From Gammaproteobacteria bacterium (GTDB lineage: Bacteria > Pseudomonadota > Gammaproteobacteria > HK1), in the NCBI GenBank assembly GCA_013042035.1, contig JABDQX010000232.1, positions 1 to 6,283 of the forward strand: a stretch of 6,283 nt of DNA. The letters run 5' to 3'. A model generated the notes under the pieces. The model searched no databases. It had not been told where the DNA came from and saw only the letters and a list, made by a program, of their open reading frames with translations. Shown here piece after piece: positions 1 through 4,706 of this stretch (its first letter is position 1; each line of letters opens with the position of its first letter). The translations under genes were made by a program, and so were the position numbers.

Positions 1-1034
1 GGCTGGCATGGTCGAACCCCGAACTCGGCGATTTTATTACCGAAACTATTGGGGATGAGTGGATCACCGACCTCGATCAGCTACGCAAGCTCGAACCCCA
101 TGCCAACGATGCCGATTTCCAAAAACATTGGCAGGCGATCAAAAGGCGCAACAAAGAACGTTTGGCCGAGTTGGTGGAAAAGGATTGTGGCGTCGTTTTC
201 AACCCGGACAGCCTGTTTGATGTGCAGGTCAAACGCATGCACGAATACAAACGCCAACTGCTAAATGTACTGCATGTGATCCACCTCTATGATCGGATCA
301 AACGAGGGGATACGGAGAACTGGACACCCCGGTGTGTCCTGATCGGGGGGAAAGCGGCCCCAGGCTATTGGATGGCAAAACGCATTATCAAGCTAGTAGG
401 GAATGTTGCCGAAGTCGTCAATAACGATCCGGATGTGGGCGATAAACTAAAAGTCGTCTTCCTGCCCGACTACCGGGTCTCCGCCATGGAGATCATCGCG
501 CCGGGTACGGATCTCTCGGAACAGATATCCACGGCGGGAAAAGAAGCCTCCGGCACGGGCAACATGAAGTTCATGATGAGTGGCGCGGTGACCATCGGTA
601 CTTATGATGGTGCCAACATCGAAATCCTGGAAGAGGCCGGCGAGGAAAACTTCTTCCTGTTCGGGCTCAAGGCCGAAGAGGTTGTGGCCCGCCGTGAAAG
701 CTACGATCCGAACGCCATCATCGAACAGGACGAGGATTTCCGCCGCGTCATGGATATGTTGGGCGGTTCCCATTTCAATCAGTTCGAACCGAACATATTC
801 GACGCCATCGTCGACGCCATCCGTAGCCCCTATGATCCCTGGATGACCGCCGCCGACTTCCGGGCGTTCATTGCGGCGCAACGCCGTGTCAGTGATGCCT
901 ACAAGGACCAGAAACGTTGGGCGCGTATGAGTATCATCAATACCGCTACCAGCGGTAAATTCTCTACTGATCGCACGATGAAGGAATACAACGAAGAGAT
1001 ATGGAAGCTCAAGCCCGTGGCGCCCCTTACGTAA
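1..1034 (+). CDS. glgP: Glycogen/starch phosphorylase, C-terminal part (5' end outside window)
   Basis: Glycogen phosphorylase releases glucose 1-phosphate from alpha-1,4-glucan ends using phosphate and pyridoxal phosphate, in the cytoplasm. The frame is open from base 3, so the gene enters from outside the window; the 343 visible residues are about the last 40% of a family usually 800-850 long. Numbering from the first full codon, the sequence shows the family block RMHEYKRQLLN at 78-88, whose Arg and Lys match the phosphate-site residues of the rabbit enzyme. It also shows GKAAPGY at 116-122, and the PLP block with GTGNMKF, in which Lys189 (codon 567-569) is the Schiff-base lysine. A YDGANIEI segment follows. 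The C-terminus (EYNEEIWKL) is typical and complete, so there is no 3' truncation. An internal ATG at 162 is not the real start, because conserved sequence continues upstream of it. No other glycogen gene is visible. Identification is firm; glucan preference cannot be told. Confidence 0.97.
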   Translation, partial: LAWSNPELGDFITETIGDEWITDLDQLRKLEPHANDADFQKHWQAIKRRNKERLAELVEKDCGVVFNPDSLFDVQVKRMHEYKRQLLNVLHVIHLYDRIKRGDTENWTPRCVLIGGKAAPGYWMAKRIIKLVGNVAEVVNNDPDVGDKLKVVFLPDYRVSAMEIIAPGTDLSEQISTAGKEASGTGNMKFMMSGAVTIGTYDGANIEILEEAGEENFFLFGLKAEEVVARRESYDPNAIIEQDEDFRRVMDMLGGSHFNQFEPNIFDAIVDAIRSPYDPWMTAADFRAFIAAQRRVSDAYKDQKRWARMSIINTATSGKFSTDRTMKEYNEEIWKLKPVAPLT

Positions 1035-1051
1035 ATACCCTTACGTGAATA
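1024..1051. repeat. 14-bp tandem duplication across the glgP stop codon
   Basis: CCCTTACGTAAATA (1024-1037) is followed directly by CCCTTACGTGAATA (1038-1051), identical at 13 of 14 positions. The first copy carries the TAA stop of glgP. The second copy has TGA at the corresponding place, but in another frame relative to glgP because 14 is not a multiple of 3. It looks like a small slippage or duplication event just past the coding end. No function is implied. Confidence 0.75.
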
Positions 1052-1060
1052 ATGCCCGCG

Positions 1061-1098
1061 AATAAAAAAGCCCCCGGCTTGCCGAGGGCTTTTTTATT
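1061..1098. terminator. Bidirectional rho-independent terminator between glgP and vapC
   Basis: The arms AAAAAAGCCCCCGGC (1064-1078) and GCCGAGGGCTTTTTT (1081-1095) pair with a single mismatch around a tight loop, and the flanking AAT/ATT extends the symmetry. Read on + it ends in six Us, 27 nt after the glgP stop. Read on - it also ends in a U-tract, after the end of the convergent PIN gene. It therefore probably serves both genes. Confidence 0.9.
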
Positions 1099-1137
1099 TC
1101 TCTAATTCGTGGTGTATTTGATTCTAGCCGCACCGGG

Positions 1138-1635
1138 TCAGGGTACCGCCAGATCCTCAAGACATACCACCCCCATGCCGTCGATGCCTTTCCACGCCTG
1201 ATCGTTGGTAATCGCCAAGGTGGCGCCTTGTTCCAGGCCGGTGGCGATAATGATGGCGTCCGGCGTCTTGATCCGACAACGAGCGCGCAGGCGAGCGGCA
1301 TGGTTGAGGATGCTTTGATCGATAGGAATGAGGGAGAGCCCCGGAAAGTTGTTGAGGTAAAGCTGGTACTCCGCTGCCACCGATGGCTTTTCCCGCCGCA
1401 GTGGCCCGGTTTTAATCTCCAGGAGAGAGAGTTCCGAGGTAAGCAGGGCCGTACCCCGACCGACCCATTGTGTCAGCATTGCGTCGATGAGATCGGCATA
1501 GCGGGGATGGTCTTCGAAATAATAAATCCAGATACAACTATCGATCAGGATGACCTCGTGCCCCTCCGGGACGTAAAGTCCCTTCGGGGCAAGATGATAG
1601 AGGCCCGGTTGTTCGGCCACATATCGGTCACTCAT
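1138..1635 (-). CDS. vapC: VapC-family PIN-domain toxin (ribonuclease) of a type II toxin-antitoxin pair
   Basis: Predicted Mg2+-dependent endoribonuclease of the PIN fold, held inactive by the antitoxin encoded just upstream. The 165-residue protein has the four acidic positions of the family: Asp32 in LIDSCIWIYY, Glu73 (or Glu68) in the SELSLLEIKTGP stretch, Asp126 in KTPDAIIIATGL, and Asp145 in AITND. The domain core begins near residue 28. This leaves about 27 residues before the first strand, longer than usual for VapC, which often starts within a few residues of the first Asp. The ATG at 1635 is the only ATG before the core. GTG at codon 6 is a possible alternative, and neither has a clear SD. 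The gene lies 20 nt after the vapB stop, so the two are almost certainly co-transcribed. GC content is about 60% in one counted line, like the host genes. The RNA target cannot be read from the sequence. PIN/VapC assignment is strong; toxicity is inferred from family and pairing. Confidence 0.9.
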   Translation of the reverse strand: MSDRYVAEQPGLYHLAPKGLYVPEGHEVILIDSCIWIYYFEDHPRYADLIDAMLTQWVGRGTALLTSELSLLEIKTGPLRREKPSVAAEYQLYLNNFPGLSLIPIDQSILNHAARLRARCRIKTPDAIIIATGLEQGATLAITNDQAWKGIDGMGVVCLEDLAVP

Positions 1636-1655
1636 CCGAGATCCATTAGAGCCTG

Positions 1656-1895
1656 TTAATTATCATCCCAGCTATCCCGTTCTCCACGTAGATAACCGTC
1701 GGTATCAATGCCTTCCCAAACCTCTTTATGTAGTCCACGCATGGCCTTCACGTAGTTCTTCGGTTCCGGGTGCATGATGAGCATGTCGCCTTCCACGTGT
1801 ACCAGCAATCTTTTACCGGGCTTAAGGTCCAGGGCGTCACGAGCCTCTTTTGGAATAACCACTTGATTTTTCGAGCTAAGGGTAACGGCTGTCAT
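1656..1895 (-). CDS. vapB: AbrB/SpoVT-fold antitoxin (VapB type)
   Basis: DNA-binding antitoxin of 79 residues that should neutralise the PIN toxin encoded immediately downstream and repress their shared promoter. Residues 1-45 form a typical swapped-hairpin AbrB domain (VTLSSKNQVVIPKEAR, then LKPGKRLLVHVEGDMLIM). Residues 46-79 are a charged tail (GLHKEVWEGIDTDGYL, ERDSWDD) of the kind that wraps the toxin and blocks its active site in this family. The start is chosen at ATG 1895 because GGAGG (1904-1908 on the + strand as CCTCC) lies 8 nt upstream. A second ATG five bases further upstream, at 1900, is out of frame and too close to the SD. The perfect inverted repeat upstream, at 1913-1942, fits autoregulation. 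Fold and role are confident. Whether this subgroup is called VapB or a MazE-like VapB is a naming choice. Confidence 0.92.
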   Translation of the reverse strand: MTAVTLSSKNQVVIPKEARDALDLKPGKRLLVHVEGDMLIMHPEPKNYVKAMRGLHKEVWEGIDTDGYLRGERDSWDDN

Positions 1896-1903
1896 GGCAT
1901 TGG

Positions 1904-1908
1904 CCTCC
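1904..1908 (-). promoter_or_regulatory. Shine-Dalgarno site of vapB
   Basis: GGAGG on the minus strand lies 8 nt before ATG 1895. It decides the start between this ATG and the overlapping out-of-frame ATG at 1900. Confidence 0.8.
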
Positions 1909-1912
1909 AGGT

Positions 1913-1942
1913 GGTAAAGCGATTTTCTATTATCGCTTTACC
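1913..1942. promoter_or_regulatory. vapBC operator: perfect 11-bp inverted repeat
   Basis: GGTAAAGCGAT (1913-1923) and ATCGCTTTACC (1932-1942) are exact reverse complements separated by 8 bases. The repeat ends 18 bp before the vapB ATG and covers the likely -10 region. This is the usual position of the site bound by AbrB-type antitoxin dimers or VapBC complexes in autorepression. The repeat is seen directly; its role as operator is inferred. Confidence 0.8.
1929..1934 (-). promoter_or_regulatory. Candidate -10 element of the vapBC promoter
   Basis: GATAAT on the minus strand (5 of 6 with TATAAT) sits between and partly inside the two operator arms. It would place the transcript start about 27 nt before vapB. 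No good -35 is seen at 16-18 bp spacing, so the promoter may be weak or need another factor. Confidence 0.4.
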
Positions 1943-2000
1943 TTAGCACGTTCTTGCGACGAAAACATCCCCATTCCGGCAGAAAACACAAACACATCGT

Positions 2001-3173
2001 TCACAGCACATTCGCAATCCGTTCCAAACCCAAATGCAGATCATGCTCACTGGTAGCGATGGAAAGCCGCATGAATCCTGGTGCACCGAATGCCGATCCG
2101 GGCACCAATACCACCCCGGCCTTTTGAATCAGGTAGTCGGCAAGGCCAACATCATCTTCGATACCCTCCAATGCATCGATAGCCTTATGCATGTCGGGGA
2201 ACACGTAGAACGCTCCCTGGGCAGGCAGACACGTAACACCGTGCAGTCTGTTGAGATCGGCCACGACGAAGTTGTGGCGTCCCTTGAATATCTGCACCAT
2301 CTCACGAATGAAGCCCTGATCTCCGGACAACGCCGCCTCGGCACCGACCTGCGCAAATGAAGTCGGATTCGAGGTACTCTGGGACTGGATCTTCTTCATG
2401 GCCTGGATGATTTTCTCCGGCCCCGCCGAAAAACCGATACGCCAGCCCGTCATGGCGTAGGATTTCGATACACCGTGTAAAATCACCGTGCGATCATAAA
2501 GATCCGGGCAAGCCATGAGGATATTCGAAAAAGGTTCCTTTCCCCATACGATATGCTCATAGATATCGTCGGTGGCAATACAAACCTCGGGATACTTTCG
2601 CAGAACCTCACCGAGCGCCACCAGCTCCTCGCGTTGATAACAAACACCACTGGGATTGGAGGGGCTGTTCATAATAATGAGGCGCGTCTTGGGGGTGATT
2701 GCACTTTCGATCATCGAAGGCGTAAGTTTGAATCCCGTTTCCACATTCGTATCGACAAAAACCGGTTTGGCCCCTGCCAGAATGACGATATCGGGATAGG
2801 AGACCCAGTAAGGCGAGGGGATAATCACCTCATCCCCCGGATTCAATAACGCCTGCGCCAGATTGAAAAGGGCATGCTTGCCCCCGCAAGAAACAAGTAC
2901 CTGATTGAGGGAATATTCAAGGCTGTTTTCCCGTGCGAACTTGTTTACGATGGCTTGTTTCAGAGAAGGAATACCGTCCACGGGCGTATATCTCGTAAAC
3001 CCATCGTCCAGGGCCTTTTTGGCGGCATTCTTGATATGGATCGGCGTACCAAAATCAGGTTCTCCCGCCCCCAGTGAAATGATGTCATGCCCCGCCGCTT
3101 TCAGTTCCGCTGCCCGGGCAACGAGCGCCATGGTCGGTGATGGCTTTACGCCTTGTACTCTATCAGAAAGCAT
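2001..3173 (-). CDS. Aspartate aminotransferase, class I fold, subgroup Ib
   Basis: A PLP enzyme that moves the amino group between aspartate and 2-oxoglutarate, linking oxaloacetate to glutamate metabolism in the cytoplasm. Its 390 residues match the family length. Visible landmarks are ISLGAGEPDFGTP (32-44), Lys99 in GGKHALFNL (the lysine that reads the distal carboxylate in subgroup Ib), Trp123 in SPYWVSYP, and Asn173 in PSNPSG. Further on are Asp202 and Tyr205 in TDDIYEH, the PLP lysine Lys237 in SKSYAMTGWRIGF with Arg245 for the cofactor phosphate, and Arg369 in FMRLSIATS for the alpha-carboxylate. ATG 3173 gives the standard N-terminus (LSDRVQGVKPSPTMAL). An AAGG lies 11 nt upstream, a modest SD. 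No clear terminator separates its stop from vapB 105 bp further on. Some subgroup Ib enzymes also use prephenate, which cannot be excluded. The symbol is left blank because aspC and aatA are both used for this subgroup. Confidence 0.95.
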   Translation of the reverse strand: MLSDRVQGVKPSPTMALVARAAELKAAGHDIISLGAGEPDFGTPIHIKNAAKKALDDGFTRYTPVDGIPSLKQAIVNKFARENSLEYSLNQVLVSCGGKHALFNLAQALLNPGDEVIIPSPYWVSYPDIVILAGAKPVFVDTNVETGFKLTPSMIESAITPKTRLIIMNSPSNPSGVCYQREELVALGEVLRKYPEVCIATDDIYEHIVWGKEPFSNILMACPDLYDRTVILHGVSKSYAMTGWRIGFSAGPEKIIQAMKKIQSQSTSNPTSFAQVGAEAALSGDQGFIREMVQIFKGRHNFVVADLNRLHGVTCLPAQGAFYVFPDMHKAIDALEGIEDDVGLADYLIQKAGVVLVPGSAFGAPGFMRLSIATSEHDLHLGLERIANVL

Positions 3174-3211
3174 AATGTCTACAACCTTAGTATTTGCAGT
3201 GAATAATCGTG

Positions 3212-3220
3212 AATCGCACG
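3212..3220. repeat. 9-bp direct repeat, left copy (AATCGCACG)
   Basis: Identical to 4692-4700 in the same orientation. The two copies bracket the AT-rich segment with the unrecognised gene and its PIN partner. The identity is certain. Calling it a target-site duplication is inference, as no terminal inverted repeats were seen just inside the copies. Confidence 0.5.
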
Positions 3221-3277
3221 AAAACGCATTGTAATCGAAGCAAATGCAAAACTCGGATTTGTCACTTCATAGCAAGC

Positions 3278-3335
3278 AAAAAAATGTGAGAAAAAGCCGG
3301 GTTTACACGGAGTAAATGAGCATTTTTAGCACATT
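3278..3335 (-). terminator. Possible terminator of the PIN operon (imperfect hairpin plus T-run)
   Basis: On the minus strand AATGTG...CTCACATT arms enclose a partly paired stem with a well-matched inner part, TTTAC/GTAAA (3302-3306 and 3312-3316), followed by seven Ts (3278-3284 on the complement). The stem has many mismatches: about 11 of 18 positions match in the middle section. It lies about 130 nt after the PIN stop. It could also be a degraded mobile-element end. Confidence 0.35.
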
Positions 3336-3466
3336 ATTAACGTAGCCAGAAATAGAAATGCAAAATGAGTTTTGTATACAGCTCTACCGATAATGATACG
3401 TAAGTTGGCGGTTGATGAAAACCGATTACAGGTCGGGGGATGTGGTGAATGGCATCGTCCGAGACG

Positions 3467-3895
3467 CTACCCGAATGGGTTGGTTATCGTTGTGTTGTCA
3501 ATGGCAAAACCATCGTGCATATCCTCCGAGTAGAGAATCTCGGCGTTGGCATACAATGCACTTGCAAAAATGATGCTATCCCAGAAGGAAAATTTATGAT
3601 GATTTCTTATTTCAGATGCCTTAAGAAGAATCTGCTTATTGATTTCAACGACATCGTATTTTCCATAGAAACTTACAACCAATTGCTGTATTTCATCTTC
3701 AGAAAAGGAAGTTTTTCTAATCAGGTTGACGGAAATCTCATTTATTATCTGAGTGCTGACTATAATTGCTGAGTTATTATCTTGGATGACTGACTTTGCT
3801 ATCCCTGACTTGCGGAGATCCTGTCCCTCTATGAACGCATAAAGCCATATGTTTGAATCAACGAGGAGAGTTCTATTTTTCTCAAGCTCTGTCAT
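3467..3895 (-). CDS. PIN-domain nuclease, second and divergent VapC-like protein
   Basis: A 142-residue protein with a full PIN pattern: Asp13 in LLVDSNIWLYAF, Glu53 in QIINEISVNL, Asp106 in FSFWDSIIFASAL, and acidic residues 124-125 in LYSEDMHDG, a common ending for this clade. It should be a metal-dependent ribonuclease. ATG 3895 overlaps the end of the upstream unknown gene by 14 nt, with a purine-rich AGAGAAGAG stretch before it, which points to translational coupling. It shares only the general motifs with the PIN protein encoded at 1138-1635, so it is not a recent duplicate. One counted line is 30% GC, against 52-60% in counted lines of neighbouring genes, which suggests separate ancestry. 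No AbrB, RHH or Phd-type antitoxin lies beside it, so its inhibitor, if any, is probably the upstream gene product. The PIN fold is confident; a toxin role is inferred. Confidence 0.88.
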   Translation of the reverse strand: MTELEKNRTLLVDSNIWLYAFIEGQDLRKSGIAKSVIQDNNSAIIVSTQIINEISVNLIRKTSFSEDEIQQLVVSFYGKYDVVEINKQILLKASEIRNHHKFSFWDSIIFASALYANAEILYSEDMHDGFAIDNTTITNPFG

Positions 3896-4592
3896 ATATC
3901 TCTTCTCTTTTGAATGGTCTAAAATTAGACTCTTTCAGAGGAGATACTAAAAGGCTATCAATTATATTATGCGTTGCGCCCTGTTCTATCTGTTGTGGTT
4001 TGGCAACCCCAGCGTAATTTTCTTGGAGCAATGTCAGAGCGCTATAAAGGCTATCTCTATTATTCATTCGAAAAAACATATCGAGCCGTTCTTCTATTTC
4101 AGCGCCATACAGATTTTCCCATTTTTCTAGAAGAGATATCATTCGGTTATGCTGTTCTTTGTTGATTCTACCTTTCTCTAGAGATTCACTTAATCTTTTT
4201 GTCTCGTTTGTTTTTATAGTATGTATATAATTTATAGAATCGAGCATCATCTGAGCTAATTCTTTAGCAGTTTGGCTAGTGCTCTCGTAGAGATTTTCAT
4301 CTATTTTTGCAGCCTCCCCTCTATAATGCTCATGCAGTCGTTCTTTATCAGCATCTAGACCTAATAATAGATTCTGCTCTATTTCTTGCCTTTGTTTCTC
4401 CAGCAAACTTATAGCTACTTCTGAGATTCTTTTCCTCATTTCCTTGCTTGTCATCCCGTCCAGCTTGAATCTCTGAATAAATCCCATTAAATTTTCCGCC
4501 TCGGAAGCGAGGGTGGATCCGTCTTTGAATTCAGTATTATCTCCTATCAAGTAGGGCGCTATAAGGGGCTTATTTACTATTTCCTGGTTCAT
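3882..4592 (-). CDS. Unrecognised helix-rich protein paired with the PIN nuclease
   Basis: I do not recognise this family. From ATG 4592 it is 236 residues, soluble, with no signal peptide or membrane segment. About residues 48-190 look almost wholly helical and highly charged (KEMRKRISEVAISLLEKQRQ, then KRLSESLEKG and ISLLEKWENLYGAEIEERLD), as in a coiled coil or helical bundle. A short N-terminal part (NKPLIAPYLIGDN) precedes this. The C-terminal tail is less regular and ends in a basic/aromatic stretch (SNFRPFKREEIYDRA). No DNA-binding motif is evident. The frame stays open to a TTG at 4637, but ATG 4592 is preferred because a purine-rich GGAAAG lies just before it. The stop overlaps the PIN start by 14 nt, so the two are co-expressed. 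One counted line is only 28% GC. It could be an unusual antitoxin or a structural partner of the nuclease. That it is a real gene is well supported by length, composition and overlap. Confidence 0.78.
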   Translation of the reverse strand: MNQEIVNKPLIAPYLIGDNTEFKDGSTLASEAENLMGFIQRFKLDGMTSKEMRKRISEVAISLLEKQRQEIEQNLLLGLDADKERLHEHYRGEAAKIDENLYESTSQTAKELAQMMLDSINYIHTIKTNETKRLSESLEKGRINKEQHNRMISLLEKWENLYGAEIEERLDMFFRMNNRDSLYSALTLLQENYAGVAKPQQIEQGATHNIIDSLLVSPLKESNFRPFKREEIYDRA

Positions 4593-4645
4593 TTTCTTTC
4601 CAGAGGTTTTTTGCGCGCCGTTCTGTAGTAACAACAAACAAAATA

Positions 4646-4670
4646 GTCGAGGACGCGCAGCGTCCCCGAC
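4646..4670 (-). terminator. glnA: Rho-independent terminator of glnA
   Basis: On the minus strand GTCGGGGACGC-TGC-GCGTCCTCGAC forms an 11-bp stem, with one G-U wobble in RNA, followed by the T-rich tail TATTTTGTTTGTTG. It begins 36 nt after the glnA stop. It separates glnA from the downstream unknown gene, which starts about 54 nt further on. Confidence 0.85.
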
Positions 4671-4691
4671 AGCACAGCCGGAATTATATAA

Positions 4692-4700
4692 AATCGCACG
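4692..4700. repeat. 9-bp direct repeat, right copy (AATCGCACG)
   Basis: Exact same-strand copy of 3212-3220, just 6 bases beyond the glnA stop codon. Together the copies enclose 1,471 bases of mostly AT-rich DNA. Confidence 0.5.
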
Positions 4701-4706
4701 GCAATT

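Larger units (their letters stand above)
3174..3466. other. Intergenic region between the PIN gene and the aminotransferase gene
   Basis: These 293 bases hold no supportable gene on either strand. They contain the left copy of the 9-bp repeat AATCGCACG (3212-3220), an imperfect palindrome with an A/T run at 3278-3335, and presumably the aminotransferase promoter. No -35/-10 pair with acceptable spacing was found. Composition is AT-rich from about 3221 rightwards. Confidence 0.6.
3221..4691. other. AT-rich accessory segment between glnA and the aminotransferase gene
   Basis: Sampled 60-base lines here are 28-33% GC (for example 3661-3720, 3901-3960, 4201-4260), against about 52-60% in glnA, the aminotransferase and vapC. 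The segment holds the unknown gene and PIN gene and is bracketed by AATCGCACG repeats. No transposase or integrase lies within it. Its right 50 bases include the glnA terminator, so either the insertion brought a terminator or the true boundary is nearer 4640. Acquisition by transfer is inferred from composition. Confidence 0.55.

Noticed and set aside
49..264. 71-codon open frame on + near the left edge
   Set aside because: Overlaps the glgP reading frame, which is conserved from the first base of the window; low-complexity Ser/Thr/Asn shadow.
447..881. 144-codon open frame on - opposite glgP
   Set aside because: Antisense to the conserved phosphorylase core, with no recognisable domain.
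1228..1659. 143-codon open frame on + opposite vapC
   Set aside because: Antisense to a gene with all four PIN acidic positions; no own SD or family signal.
4593..4637. TTG start at 4637 giving the unknown protein 15 extra residues
   Set aside because: No SD before the TTG, whereas ATG 4592 has a purine-rich stretch just upstream; the extension also runs close to the glnA terminator tail.
4683..4688. Exact TATAAT on the minus strand just after the glnA stop, a possible promoter for the unknown gene
   Set aside because: No -35 at suitable spacing, and the strong glnA terminator would lie directly downstream of the start point.
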